A DNA stretch of 64,000 bases from Erythrobacteraceae bacterium CFH 75059 (GTDB lineage: Bacteria > Pseudomonadota > Alphaproteobacteria > Sphingomonadales > Sphingomonadaceae), in assembly GCA_004331795.1 (NCBI GenBank), contig SJSR01000002.1:1-64000 (forward strand), given 5' to 3'. This document shows positions 9,474 through 18,632 of this stretch, piece after piece. The position numbers and the translations under genes are program-made. The number at the start of each line of letters is the position of its first letter. The stretch's first letter is position 1. The notes beneath the pieces were generated by a model. That model searched no databases. It saw only the letters and a list, made by a program, of their open reading frames with translations, and had not been told where the DNA came from.

Positions 9474-11807
9474 ATGTTCGACACCAAGACTGTCTCGCTG
9501 GAGTGGGGCGGAAAGACCCTCACCCTGGAAACCGGCCGCATCGCCCGTCAGGCGGACGGCGCCGTGCTGGCCACCTATGGCGAAACCGTGGTGCTGTGCG
9601 CCGTGACGGCCGCCCGCACCGTGAAGGAAGGGCAGGACTTCTTCCCGCTCACCGTCCATTATCAGGAAAAATTCTCGGCCGCGGGGCGCATTCCCGGCGG
9701 CTTCTTCAAGCGCGAGGCGCGCCCGACGGAAAAGGAAACGCTGACCAGCCGGCTGATCGACCGGCCGGTGCGCCCGCTGTTCCCGGAAGGGTTCTACAAC
9801 GAGATCAACGTCATCGCCCAGGTGCTGTCCTATGATGGCGAGAGCGAGCCGGACATCGTGGCGATGATCGCCGCGTCGGCGGCGCTGACCCTGTCCGGCG
9901 TGCCGTTCATGGGCCCGATCGGCGCGTGCCGCGTCGGCTTCGTCGATGGCGAATACGTCCTCAACCCGATGGCGGAAAAGGCGCTGGCCGAGGGCCGGCT
10001 CGACCTCGTGGTCGCCGCCACCCGGGACGCGGTGATGATGGTGGAGTCCGAGGCGAAGGAGCTCACCGAGGACGAGATGCTGGGCGCGGTGACCTTCGCC
10101 CATGCCGAGTGCCGCAAGGTCATCGACGCGATCATCGCGCTCGCCGAACAGGCGGCCAAGGATCCCTGGGAGCTTCAGCCGGTCGAGGACAAGACCGCCG
10201 CGCTGGAGGAACTGCGCGGGCTCATCGGCGAGGATCTCGCCGCCGCCTACCGCATCACCAACAAGGCCGCCCGCCAGGACGCGGTGAACGCGGCGCGGGC
10301 CAAGGCCCGGGCGCATTACGAAAGCCTCGATCACGAGGATCCGGCCCAGTATCTTGGCAAGCTCAAGCTGGTGAAGACGCTTGAATCGGACATCGTGCGC
10401 AAGGCCATCCTGAAGGACGGTCAGCGGATCGACGGGCGGCGCGTCGACGAGGTCCGCCCGATCGAGGCGATCGTCAACTTCCTGCCGCGTGCGCACGGGT
10501 CGGCCCTGTTCACCCGCGGCGAGACGCAGGCGATCTGCACCACGACGCTGGGCACCAAGGATGCCGAGCAGATGATCGACGGGCTTGAGGGGCTGAGCTA
10601 CTCCAACTTCATGCTGCACTACAACTTCCCGCCCTATTCGGTCGGGGAGGTGGGCCGCTTCGGCGCTGCCGGCCGGCGCGAGATCGGGCACGGCAAGCTC
10701 GCCTGGCGCGCGCTGCACCCGGTGCTGCCGTCAAAGGAGGAGTTCCCCTACACCATCCGCGTCCTGTCCGACATCACGGAGAGCAACGGCTCCTCGTCGA
10801 TGGCGACGGTGTGCGGCGGGTGCCTGTCCATGATGGACGCCGGCGTGCCGATCCAGCGGCCGGTGAGCGGGATCGCGATGGGCCTCATCCTCGAAGGCGA
10901 GGAGTTCACCGTGCTCTCCGACATCCTGGGTGACGAGGACCATCTGGGCGACATGGACTTCAAGGTCGCCGGAACGGAAGCCGGCATCACCAGCCTTCAG
11001 ATGGACATCAAGGTGGCCGGCATCACCGAGGAGATCATGCGCAAGGCGCTTGCCCAGGCCAAGGAAGGGCGTGCGCACATCCTGGGCGAGATGACCAAGG
11101 CCCTGGGTTCTGCCCGGAGCGAGCTGTCGGCCCATGCGCCGCGGATCGAGACGATGCAGATCGACAAGTCCAAGATCCGCGACGTCATCGGCACGGGCGG
11201 CAAGGTCATCCGCGAGATTGTCGCGGAGACCGGGGCCAAGATCGACATCGATGACGAGGGCCTGATCAAGATCAGCTCCTCCGATCCGGCGCAGATCGAA
11301 GCGGCGCGCAAGTGGATCGCCGGGATCACCGAGGAAGCGGAAGTCGGCAAGATCTATGACGGCAAGGTCGTCAACATCGTCGATTTCGGCGCCTTCGTGA
11401 ACTTCATGGGCGGCAAGGACGGCCTCGTCCACGTGTCCGAGATGCGCAACGAGCGGGTGGAAAAGCCGACCGACGTCGTGTCCGAAGGCATGGCGGTGAA
11501 GGTCAAGGTGCTCGAGATCGACCCGCGCGGCAAGGTTCGCCTCTCCATGCGCGTCGTGGACCAGGAAACCGGCGAGGAACTGGAAGACACCCGCCCGCCG
11601 CGCGAGCCGCGTGGTGACCGCGGTCCGCGCGAAGGGGGCCGGGGCGGCCGTGACGGCGACCGTCGGCGGCCGCGCGGCGATGGCGGCCGCGAGGGCGGAC
11701 GCGGCGGTGACCGCGACCGCGGCCCGCGCGCCGAACGCCGCGAGGAAAGCGGGGACGGGCAGAGCGGAGGCGATCCCGATCACCTGCCCGCGTTCCTGCG
11801 CGACTGA
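9474..11807 (+). CDS. pnp: Polynucleotide phosphorylase
   Basis: A 3'-5' phosphorolytic exoribonuclease of the RNA degradosome. The 777 residues contain two RNase PH-like core domains (the first includes [18 protein letters not shown], the second starts near [16 protein letters not shown]), a KH domain ([19 protein letters not shown], around residue 565) and an S1 domain ([15 protein letters not shown], around 625-695). A C-terminal tail of about 75 residues is strongly enriched in Arg-Gly-Asp repeats and is longer than in E. coli. A hairpin from the preceding rpsO and a strong terminator after the gene bracket it. Confidence 0.97.
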   Translation: MFDTKTVSLEWGGKTLTLETGRIARQADGAVLATYGETVVLCAVTAARTVKEGQDFFPLTVHYQEKFSAAGRIPGGFFKREARPTEKETLTSRLIDRPVRPLFPEGFYNEINVIAQVLSYDGESEPDIVAMIAASAALTLSGVPFMGPIGACRVGFVDGEYVLNPMAEKALAEGRLDLVVAATRDAVMMVESEAKELTEDEMLGAVTFAHAECRKVIDAIIALAEQAAKDPWELQPVEDKTAALEELRGLIGEDLAAAYRITNKAARQDAVNAARAKARAHYESLDHEDPAQYLGKLKLVKTLESDIVRKAILKDGQRIDGRRVDEVRPIEAIVNFLPRAHGSALFTRGETQAICTTTLGTKDAEQMIDGLEGLSYSNFMLHYNFPPYSVGEVGRFGAAGRREIGHGKLAWRALHPVLPSKEEFPYTIRVLSDITESNGSSSMATVCGGCLSMMDAGVPIQRPVSGIAMGLILEGEEFTVLSDILGDEDHLGDMDFKVAGTEAGITSLQMDIKVAGITEEIMRKALAQAKEGRAHILGEMTKALGSARSELSAHAPRIETMQIDKSKIRDVIGTGGKVIREIVAETGAKIDIDDEGLIKISSSDPAQIEAARKWIAGITEEAEVGKIYDGKVVNIVDFGAFVNFMGGKDGLVHVSEMRNERVEKPTDVVSEGMAVKVKVLEIDPRGKVRLSMRVVDQETGEELEDTRPPREPRGDRGPREGGRGGRDGDRRRPRGDGGREGGRGGDRDRGPRAERREESGDGQSGGDPDHLPAFLRD

Positions 11808-11830
11808 CGCGGGCACAGGCTGAGCAACCG

Positions 11831-11866
11831 GGGGCCGCAGGCAAATGTCTGCGGCCCTTGGCTTTT
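11831..11866 (+). terminator. Rho-independent terminator after pnp
   Basis: A 9-bp GC stem (GGGCCGCAG at 11832-11840 pairing with 11849-11857), extendable by a G-T and a C-G pair over an AAAT loop, is followed by TTGGCTTTT. It lies 24 nt downstream of the pnp stop and has the form of an intrinsic terminator. Confidence 0.8.
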
Positions 11867-11915
11867 CCTGGCCACCCATGTAGGTGGCGCGCGCGATGAG
11901 GGGGCACACAGGACA

Positions 11916-12968
11916 ATGACCAGCGCGTCCGATTCACAGATGTCGGTGCTTTTCACCCGCTTTCCGCTGGCGAAGGGGCGCCCCTGGATCGGCCATGCGG
12001 TGGCGGTGGTGGCCACGCTTGCCGCCTGTGCGCTGCGGTTCGCTCTGGATTCGTCGCTGCCGACGGGCTTCCCGTTCCTCACCTTCCTGCCGGTGGTCAT
12101 TCTCGTCGCCTTCCTGTTCGGCGTGGGGCCGGGCGTCGTCTCGGCGGTGCTGTCGACGCTGCTCGCGTGGTACTTCTTCGTTCCGCCGCCAAACAGCTGG
12201 GTGCTCAGCGACACCTCGGTCGTCGCCCTGCTGTTTCTCGTCTTCATCCTCGCCGTGCAGGTGGTGCTCATCCACTGGATGCAGCGGGCCAACGCCGCGC
12301 TCGATGCCGAGCGCCGGCGCAGCGACGAACTCGTGAGTCACCGGGAGACGCTGTTCAAGGAGCTGCAGCACCGGGTCGGCAACAACCTGCAGATGATCGG
12401 GTCGCTCATCGCGTTGCAGAAGCGGCGCATGGACGACCCGGCGGCGCGCGCCGCGCTGGACGAGGCGAGCCGTCGGCTTGGGCTGGTCGGGCGGATCCAG
12501 CGGCAGCTCTACGATCCGGCCGGGGCACAGCTCAGCCTTGCGGCCTATATCGACCAGATCTGCCGCGACGTGATCGCCGCCTCCGGGCGCGACGGCATCA
12601 GCTACGAATTCGTCGCCAATGCCGATGCCAGCCTGCCTCCCGAAAAGGCGATCCCGACCGCGCTCGTGATTGCCGAGGCGCTCAACAATTCGCTGGAGCA
12701 CGGCTTCGGCAATGGCGGCAACGGCAAGGTGGTCGCCAGCGTGGCGCGGGCCGACAACAAGGTGGAGATCATCGTCGCCGACAACGGCGCCGGGCTGCCG
12801 GCTGGGTTCGACATCATGCAGGCCGAGAGCCTCGGCCTCAGGATCGCGCGGACGCTGGCGCAGTCGCTGGGCGGGTGCTTCACGCTCGAGGCGGCGCCGG
12901 CAGGCTCGGGCACGGTGGCCCGGCTGGTGATCACGAACGAGCTGGCGTCGCCGCCGCTTCCTGCCTAG
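11916..12968 (+). CDS. Membrane sensor histidine kinase (DUF4118 + HisKA_2/HWE type)
   Basis: A 350-residue sensor kinase. Residues about 25-120 form the KdpD-like DUF4118 membrane module with four hydrophobic segments. A short linker follows, then a HisKA_2 dimerisation domain with phospho-acceptor H152 in LFKELQHRVGNNLQ, and an ATP-binding domain with N-box EALNNSLEHGF and G-box VADNGAGLPAGF. Kinases of this subfamily in alphaproteobacteria often feed single-domain receivers or PhyR of the general stress response. No response regulator is adjacent; a lone receiver protein lies at 39.4 kb. The signal sensed is unknown. Confidence 0.85.
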   Translation: MTSASDSQMSVLFTRFPLAKGRPWIGHAVAVVATLAACALRFALDSSLPTGFPFLTFLPVVILVAFLFGVGPGVVSAVLSTLLAWYFFVPPPNSWVLSDTSVVALLFLVFILAVQVVLIHWMQRANAALDAERRRSDELVSHRETLFKELQHRVGNNLQMIGSLIALQKRRMDDPAARAALDEASRRLGLVGRIQRQLYDPAGAQLSLAAYIDQICRDVIAASGRDGISYEFVANADASLPPEKAIPTALVIAEALNNSLEHGFGNGGNGKVVASVARADNKVEIIVADNGAGLPAGFDIMQAESLGLRIARTLAQSLGGCFTLEAAPAGSGTVARLVITNELASPPLPA

Positions 12969-12971
12969 CCC

Positions 12972-14426
12972 TCAGCGCTCGTAGCCGGACAGCTCGTTTC
13001 CGGTGAGGGTCACGACATGGAGGAGGTTGGTCGCCCCCGGCGTGCCGAACGGCACCCCGGCGAGCACCACGAGCCGGCTCCCGGCCTGGCCGAAGCCGTG
13101 GCGCAGGGCCATGCGCCGCCCCTTGGCGATCATGCCCTCGAAACTGCCGATGTCCTTCGTGACCACCGGATGCGCGCCCCACAGCAGCGCGCAGCGCCGC
13201 GCCGTCTCGCGCGAGGGGGTCAGCACCAGCACCGGCACGCTGGGCCGCTCGCGCGCCACGCGCCGGGCGGTCGAGCCGGAGGCGGTGAACACCGTGATCG
13301 CGCCCACGGCGATGGTGTCGGCAATGGTCATGCACGCGTGCGAGAGAGCGTCGGCCGTGGTGGCGTCGGGCGGCGTGTCGAGGAACCGGACGCGGGGCAG
13401 ATAGGCGTCGTCACGCTCGACCTGGGTGGCGATCCGGCTCATGATCGCGACCGCTTCCTCCGGCCATTCGCCCGCGGCGGTCTCGGCCGACAGCATGACC
13501 GCATCGGCGCCGTCATAGACGGCGTTGGCGACGTCGGAGACTTCCGCGCGGGTCGGGGCGGGCGACTCGATCATCGACTCCAGCATCTGCGTCGCCACGA
13601 TCACCGGCTTGCCCGCGCGGCGGGTGGCGTTGACGATCTTCTTCTGGAGCGGCGGCACTTCCTCCGGCAGCAATTCGACGCCGAGATCCCCGCGGGCGAC
13701 CATGATCCCGTCCGCCAGCTCGATCAGTTCGTCCAGACGCCGCACGGCTGACGGCTTTTCGATCTTGGCGCACAGCAGCGCGCGTCCGCCGATCAGCTTG
13801 CGCGCCTCGGCAAGGTCCTCCGGCCGCTGCACGAAGGACAGGCCGATCCAGTCGCAACCCTGCTCGACCGCGAAGGAGAGATCGGCCCGGTCCTTCTCCG
13901 TCAGCGCCGGGATCGGGATCTCGGCATCCGGAACGTTGACGCCCTTGCGGTCGGAGATGACCCCGCCGACATCGGCTGAACACAGGATGCTGTCCGCGTC
14001 GGCGCGGATCACCCGCAGCTGGATCTTGCCGTCGTTGATGAGCAGCCGCTGTCCCTTTTCCATGATGCCGAACAGCTCGGGATGGGGCAGGTGGACGCGG
14101 TTCTCGTCGCCGGGCGCGGAATCGCGGTCGAGGGTGAAGTGGCCGGAATGGCGGATCACCGCCCGTCCGCCCTGGAAGGTCCCCACGCGCAGCTTGGGGC
14201 CCTGAAGATCGGCGAGGATGGCGACGGGGCGCTCCAGCCGGGCCTCGATGGCGCGGATCGCGGCGACAACCTCGGCATGCCCCTCGCGCTCGCCATGGCT
14301 CATGTTGATGCGGAACGCGTCGGCGCCCGCGCGCAGCAGCTTCTCCAGCATCGCCGGAGTGCGGGACGCCGGACCGACGGTGGCGAGGATCTTGACCTTG
14401 CGGGCGCGGGGTTGAAGCTTTGCCAT
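12972..14426 (-). CDS. pyk: Pyruvate kinase
   Basis: It catalyses the last glycolytic step, phosphoenolpyruvate + ADP to pyruvate + ATP, in the cytoplasm. The 484 residues are normal for the family. Visible signatures are KILATVGPASRTPAMLEKLL and FRINMSHG at the N-terminus, ILADLQGPKLRVG, the active-site region LLCAKIEKPSAVRRLDE with the general-base lysine, VARGDLGVELL, and TQMLESMIESPAPTRAEVSDVANAV spread over the barrel. Its 3' end comes within 3 nt of the sensor kinase stop (convergent). Confidence 0.96.
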   Translation of the reverse strand: MAKLQPRARKVKILATVGPASRTPAMLEKLLRAGADAFRINMSHGEREGHAEVVAAIRAIEARLERPVAILADLQGPKLRVGTFQGGRAVIRHSGHFTLDRDSAPGDENRVHLPHPELFGIMEKGQRLLINDGKIQLRVIRADADSILCSADVGGVISDRKGVNVPDAEIPIPALTEKDRADLSFAVEQGCDWIGLSFVQRPEDLAEARKLIGGRALLCAKIEKPSAVRRLDELIELADGIMVARGDLGVELLPEEVPPLQKKIVNATRRAGKPVIVATQMLESMIESPAPTRAEVSDVANAVYDGADAVMLSAETAAGEWPEEAVAIMSRIATQVERDDAYLPRVRFLDTPPDATTADALSHACMTIADTIAVGAITVFTASGSTARRVARERPSVPVLVLTPSRETARRCALLWGAHPVVTKDIGSFEGMIAKGRRMALRHGFGQAGSRLVVLAGVPFGTPGATNLLHVVTLTGNELSGYER

Positions 14427-14580
14427 GGGGCCGGGCCTATGCCATCCCGCGCGCCGGACGCAAACCCGTTCGCGCGATCGGGCACGGATTGCGCAGCCGA
14501 TTGCTGCCTTGCCGCCACGGGCCTCGCTGCGTTAACGCCCTGCCACCGATTCACCCTCTCACCACCGGAGCTTCACGACA

Positions 14581-14817
14581 ATGGCCGATGCCACCGACGA
14601 CCGTCTGCGCCTGCTGATCGAGCGGATCGAGCGCCTCGAGGAGGAGAAGAAGGGCACGGCCGACGACATCCGCGACGTGTACGCGGAAGCCAAGGCCGTC
14701 GGCTATGACACCAAGATCATGCGCCAGATCGTCCGGCTGCGCAAAATGAAGCCGAACGACCGCGAGGAGCAGGAGACGATCCTCGAAACCTACAAGAACG
14801 CGCTCGGCATGGGCTGA
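14581..14817 (+). CDS. gapR: DUF2312/GapR nucleoid-associated protein
   Basis: A 78-residue, highly charged helical protein of the DUF2312 family. The Caulobacter member GapR binds overtwisted, AT-rich DNA ahead of forks and RNA polymerase and is important for growth. The key conserved tracts are present: [16 protein letters not shown] (coiled-coil dimer), [27 protein letters not shown] (DNA-binding region) and the closing YKNALG. It is monocistronic, 154 nt from the divergent pyk gene. The family is essentially alphaproteobacterial, which helps place the organism. Confidence 0.93.
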   Translation: MADATDDRLRLLIERIERLEEEKKGTADDIRDVYAEAKAVGYDTKIMRQIVRLRKMKPNDREEQETILETYKNALGMG

Positions 14818-14892
14818 CGCGACGACGGGTCCGGAACACCTTGGGCAGCCCGTGATTGAGGAGGCAAGACCAGCAACGGGCAGGAACCTCTC

Positions 14893-15837
14893 ATGAGCGG
14901 CAAGGCTGACGCCAAGGCGTCGAAGAAGGACAAGAAGGGCAAGGGCGGCGAGAGCAAGCCGAAGAAGGGCGGCGCAAAGACCAAGGGCGCCTTCGTCGGC
15001 AAGACGGCCGAGGAGCCGCGCCTGCCGGGCCACGAAAGCCAGATGGAGCGCAAGCCGAAATGGGAGCCGCGCTACCCCGGCTCCGGCCGGCTCAAGGACA
15101 AGGTGGCGATCGTCACCGGCGCGGACAGCGGCATCGGACGCGCCGTCGCCGTGCTGTTCGCGCGCGAGGGGGCGAATGTCTGCATCTCCTATCTCGAGGA
15201 GCATGACGACGCCGAGGAAACCCGCAAGGCCTGCGAGAAGGAGGGCGCGCAGGCCTTCGTGATCGCCGGCGATCTGGGCGACAAGGCGCATTGCGAACGG
15301 GTCGTGGCGGAGACCATCGACCGCTTCGGCCGCCTCGACGTGCTCGTCAACAACGCCGGCGAGCAGCATCCCGACGAGGACATCACCGACATCACCGTCG
15401 AGCAGCTTCAGCGCACGTTCCAGACGAACATCTACTCGATGTTCTACATGGTGCAGGCCGCCCGGCCGCACCTCAAGCGGGGCGCAGCCATCGTGAACTG
15501 CACCAGCGTGACGATGTACAAGGGCGCCAAGATCCTGCTCGACTACAGCGCCACCAAGGGCGCGATCACCGCGTTCACCCGCTCGCTGTCGGAGAGCCTG
15601 ATCGAGGACGGGATCCGCGTCAACGCGGTCGCGCCCGGACCGATCTGGACGCCGCTCAACCCGTGCGGCGGGCAGCCCAAGGAGAAGATCCCGACCTTCG
15701 GCCAGGACACGCCGATGGGCCGCCCCGGCGAGCCGAACGAGGTGGCGCCCTCGTTCCTGTTCCTCGCCTGCGAGGATGCCTCGTACATGTCCGGGCAGGT
15801 GCTGCACCCCAACGGCGGCACCATCGTCAACGGGTGA
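14893..15837 (+). CDS. SDR family oxidoreductase with lysine-rich N-terminus
   Basis: An NAD(P)-dependent short-chain dehydrogenase of the YghA / general stress protein 39 group, 314 residues. The Rossmann motif is TGADSGIGRAVAV, the structural motif is NNAGEQ, and the catalytic residues are Ser in NCTSVTMYKG and Y-x3-K in DYSATKGA. The C-terminal half carries VNAVAPGPIWTPLNP and SYMSGQVLHPNGG, characteristic of the group. The first 35 residues are a Lys/Gly/Ala extension (KKDKKGKGGESKPKKGG) ahead of the family's usual start with PGHESQMERKP. The substrate is unknown. Confidence 0.9.
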   Translation: MSGKADAKASKKDKKGKGGESKPKKGGAKTKGAFVGKTAEEPRLPGHESQMERKPKWEPRYPGSGRLKDKVAIVTGADSGIGRAVAVLFAREGANVCISYLEEHDDAEETRKACEKEGAQAFVIAGDLGDKAHCERVVAETIDRFGRLDVLVNNAGEQHPDEDITDITVEQLQRTFQTNIYSMFYMVQAARPHLKRGAAIVNCTSVTMYKGAKILLDYSATKGAITAFTRSLSESLIEDGIRVNAVAPGPIWTPLNPCGGQPKEKIPTFGQDTPMGRPGEPNEVAPSFLFLACEDASYMSGQVLHPNGGTIVNG

Positions 15838-15863
15838 AGACGGCGTGCGGGTGAGGGGCGCGC

Positions 15864-16628
15864 TCAGCCCGCGCCGGTCACCTGCTCCGTCAGCAGCGCG
15901 AGCGTCACGGCCGTGCCGTTGTGCAGCATGTGCAAGGCGATGGCCGACCACAGGCCGTAATGCACCCGGGCATAGCCGAAGATGGTCCCGGCGATCAGCT
16001 GCGGAATGACCAGCACGAACACCACCCAGTTCTGCGGGCCGGTGTAGTTCCAGATGTGAATGCTGGCGAAGGCGAGCGCGCTGGCCCAGAAGAACAGCGG
16101 AAAGGCGCGGGCATACCACGCCGGCCGGTCATGCTGGCGCAGGGTCCACAGCGCCGCGGCCGCCATTGCCGCCGTCCCGGCCCCGATGGCCAGCGCCGCG
16201 ATGTTCGGCGACGCGCCTCCTCCCGCGGCAACGAAGGAGAGGGCCGCCGCCCCCGCGCCGAGGGTCAGCAGCGCGAGCGCGTGCCCCGGTCGTCCGGACA
16301 GCCAGCCGCGAAAGAGCGTCTCCTCCATCACCGGCGCGCCGACGATGATGAGCAGCAGCACCGGCGCGGTCCAGGCAAGATCCTGCAGCGCGTTGTCCGG
16401 GAACTCGGCCCCGGCGAGATAGGCCGTGCCGCCGATCACCAGCAGCGCCGCCATCAGCGCGAAATCGAGCAGCAGCAGCCGCCCCGTCGCCGCCACGCTC
16501 CGGCGGTCGGGCCGGCGCGCGCGGGCGGGCACCCGCGGGCGGCGTAGGAAGCGGGCGAACTGCCGCCATTCCCCCGGCAGGGTGGAGGCCGGCTCCGGCC
16601 GTGACAGGGTTGAGATTTGGTGCATCAT
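15864..16628 (-). CDS. CPBP family intramembrane glutamic endopeptidase
   Basis: A 254-residue membrane protein with about six to seven hydrophobic helices. The CAAX-protease/bacteriocin-processing signature is present: EE-x3-R at E102, E103 and R107 (MEETLFRGWL), then FASIHIWN and a final HMLHNG motif. Bacterial members are Rce1-like; their roles range from prenyl-protein-like processing to bacteriocin immunity, and the substrate here is unknown. It lies convergent to the SDR gene and divergent from yebC (54 nt), suggesting back-to-back promoters. Confidence 0.87.
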   Translation of the reverse strand: MMHQISTLSRPEPASTLPGEWRQFARFLRRPRVPARARRPDRRSVAATGRLLLLDFALMAALLVIGGTAYLAGAEFPDNALQDLAWTAPVLLLIIVGAPVMEETLFRGWLSGRPGHALALLTLGAGAAALSFVAAGGGASPNIAALAIGAGTAAMAAAALWTLRQHDRPAWYARAFPLFFWASALAFASIHIWNYTGPQNWVVFVLVIPQLIAGTIFGYARVHYGLWSAIALHMLHNGTAVTLALLTEQVTGAG

Positions 16629-16682
16629 GCGGCTATTGCGCCCTCACCGTAACCAACCCGTGAAAGAGCGACGAACAGCCCC

Positions 16683-17426
16683 ATGGCAGGTCATTCCAAA
16701 TTCAAGAACATCATGCACCGCAAGGGGGCGCAGGACAAGAAGCGCTCGAACCTGTTCTCCAAGCTTTCCCGCGAGATCACCGTTGCGGCCCGGATGGGAT
16801 TGCCCGACCCCGACATGAATCCGCGCCTGCGCCTCGCGGTCAACGCCGCCAAGGCGCAGTCGATGCCCAAGGACAACATCCAGCGGGCGATCGACAAAGC
16901 GAGCGGGGGTGACGCGGAGAACTACGAGGAGGTGCGCTACGAAGGCTACGGACCGGGTGGCAGCGCGATCATCGTCGAGGCCCTGACCGACAACCGCAAC
17001 CGCACCGCCACCAATGTCCGCACCGCCTTTGCCAAGAACGGCGGCAATCTGGGGGCGAGCGGGTCGGTGTCGCACGGCTTCGAACGGCTGGGGCTGATCG
17101 TCTATCCGGTGGCGGCGGGTTCGGAGGAGCAGGTGCTCGAGGCCGCCATGGAGGCCGGCGCGCAGGACATCGCCTCGGGGGCGGACGGGCACGAGATCTG
17201 GACGGCGCCCGATGACCTGCACCAGGTCGCCGCCGCGCTGGAAGCGGCGCTGGGAGAGGCGGAAACGGTCAAGCTGGCGTGGAAGCCGACGCTCACCGTG
17301 GCGCTGGGCGCGGCGGAGGCGGCAACGCTGCTCAAGCTCATCGACGCGCTCGACGACGACGATGACGTGCAGACGGTATGGGGCAACTACGAGATCAGCG
17401 ACGAGGTGATGGAGGCCGTCGGCTGA
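16683..17426 (+). CDS. yebC: YebC/PmpR/TACO1 family protein
   Basis: A 247-residue conserved protein, classed as a transcriptional regulator (PmpR) but recently linked to translation of difficult sequences. The opening [20 protein letters not shown] and the segment [15 protein letters not shown] are diagnostic, and the length is normal. It directly precedes ruvC, a widespread arrangement. The gap to ruvC is 31 nt. Confidence 0.95.
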   Translation: MAGHSKFKNIMHRKGAQDKKRSNLFSKLSREITVAARMGLPDPDMNPRLRLAVNAAKAQSMPKDNIQRAIDKASGGDAENYEEVRYEGYGPGGSAIIVEALTDNRNRTATNVRTAFAKNGGNLGASGSVSHGFERLGLIVYPVAAGSEEQVLEAAMEAGAQDIASGADGHEIWTAPDDLHQVAAALEAALGEAETVKLAWKPTLTVALGAAEAATLLKLIDALDDDDDVQTVWGNYEISDEVMEAVG

Positions 17427-17457
17427 GCCGCGGACGCGGCCCGGCGCCGGGTAGCCG

Positions 17458-17934
17458 GTGACGCTTATCCTGGGCCTCGATCCGTCGCTGTCCTGCACGG
17501 GATGGGGGCTGATCCGGGTTGACGGCGCGCGCCTTTCGCACATCGCCAACGGGCAGATCGCCCCTCCGCGCGACAGGGGACTGCCGGAGCGTCTCGCGGC
17601 GCTTCACGCGGGCGTCGGCCGCGTCATCGCCCTGCACCGGCCGGAGCGCGCGGCGTGCGAGGAAGTGTTCGTGAACAGGAATCCGCAATCCACGCTCAAG
17701 CTCGCGCAGGCCAGAGGCGCGGTGCTGGCCGCCTGCGGCGCGGCGGGGCTGCCGGTCAGCGAACACGCCGCTCGACTGGTGAAAAAAGCGGTCGTGGGGA
17801 CCGGCGCGGCGGAAAAGCCGCAGATCGCCGCGATGCTGCGCGTGCTGCTGCCCGGCGCGGACATCAGCGGACCCGATGCGGCCGACGCGCTGGCGGTCGC
17901 CATCGCCGACGCGCATCTGCGCCCGCCGCGTTGA
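17458..17934 (+). CDS. ruvC: Crossover junction endodeoxyribonuclease RuvC
   Basis: It resolves Holliday junctions made by RecA recombination, acting as a dimer on RuvAB-bound junctions. The 158 residues contain the four acidic metal ligands: D8 (ILGLDPS), E69 in the CEEVFV strand, and D140 plus D143 in GPDAADALAVA. The start is the GTG at 17458. ruvA and ruvB, usual next genes in related genomes, are not downstream; a tiny membrane gene on the other strand abuts the stop codon directly. Confidence 0.95.
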   Translation: MTLILGLDPSLSCTGWGLIRVDGARLSHIANGQIAPPRDRGLPERLAALHAGVGRVIALHRPERAACEEVFVNRNPQSTLKLAQARGAVLAACGAAGLPVSEHAARLVKKAVVGTGAAEKPQIAAMLRVLLPGADISGPDAADALAVAIADAHLRPPR

Positions 17935-18102
17935 TCAGGGCAGGTCGCGCGGATCGGACACGATGCGCGCCTGATCGCTCAGCGGCCCGCCCGCGACCGG
18001 CTCCGTGCCGATCCGCGGCGCGGCCGGGGCAAAGGGGCCGGTCCTCTGGGCGTAGTGGTAGCCGAAGTAGCCGATGGCACCCAAGGCGAGCAGTCTGAGC
18101 AT
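17935..18102 (-). CDS. Small single-pass membrane protein, unknown function
   Basis: A 55-residue product, MLRLLALGAIGYFGYHYAQ and then a Pro/Ala/Gly-rich tail. It has one hydrophobic N-terminal helix and no recognisable family. The start is set by a good Shine-Dalgarno (AAAGGAG) 7 nt before the ATG at 18102. Its stop is adjacent to the ruvC stop (convergent). The strong ribosome-binding site argues that it is real; the function is not predictable. Confidence 0.6.
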   Translation of the reverse strand: MLRLLALGAIGYFGYHYAQRTGPFAPAAPRIGTEPVAGGPLSDQARIVSDPRDLP

Positions 18103-18284
18103 GGGAAAACTCCTTTGTGGAAGGCCAAACGACCCAGCCCGTCGCTGGCTCCCGGCAAAGGCGCTGTCCAACAGGCTGGCTGATGCTCTAGAACCGGGCC
18201 GCCGCTGCGGACGCCGCGCCGCCGGCCTTTGTCTTCAGGACCGTGTCACATGCGGTCCATGTGTGTCTCCGGAGCGACGAGCCG

Positions 18285-18632
18285 ATGACCCTGACCCTCT
18301 ACGGCATTCCGAACTGCGACACCGTCCGCAAGGCGCGCCGGTGGCTGGACGGGAACGGCATCCGCCACGCCTTTCACGATCTGCGGGGCGAGGGTCTGGA
18401 GCGGGACGTGCTTGAGCGCTGGGCGGACCGCGCCGGCTGGCAGTCGCTGCTCAACACGCGGTCGACCACCTTCCGGACGCTCGGCGACAAGGAGCGGGTC
18501 GTCACCGACCGCGGCGCCGCCATGGAAGCGATGCTGCAACATCCCACGCTCATCAAGCGGCCGGTGGCGGAGCGCGGCGAAACGGTGCTGGTCGGCTTCA
18601 ACGCGAGCGAGTGGGAGAACGCGCTGTGCTGA
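18285..18632 (+). CDS. ArsC/Spx-like (YffB-type) thioredoxin-fold protein
   Basis: A 115-residue member of the ArsC/Spx family, with the thioredoxin-like start TLYGIPNCDTVRKARRWLD and the C-terminal signature PTLIKRPVAERG. It has a single N-terminal cysteine (NCDT) rather than a CxxC, as in YffB, a group without a firmly assigned reaction; glutathione-dependent reduction has been suggested. It is chosen to start at the ATG at 18285; a longer frame from 18243 adds non-conserved residues. The gene overlaps the start of the following GDPD gene. Confidence 0.88.
   Translation: MTLTLYGIPNCDTVRKARRWLDGNGIRHAFHDLRGEGLERDVLERWADRAGWQSLLNTRSTTFRTLGDKERVVTDRGAAMEAMLQHPTLIKRPVAERGETVLVGFNASEWENALC

Noticed and set aside
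11604-11790. Repeat-like Arg-Gly codons at the end of pnp, considered as a DNA repeat or CRISPR-like array
   Set aside because: The repeats are irregular and in frame, encoding a protein tail. No CRISPR repeats or cas genes occur in the window.
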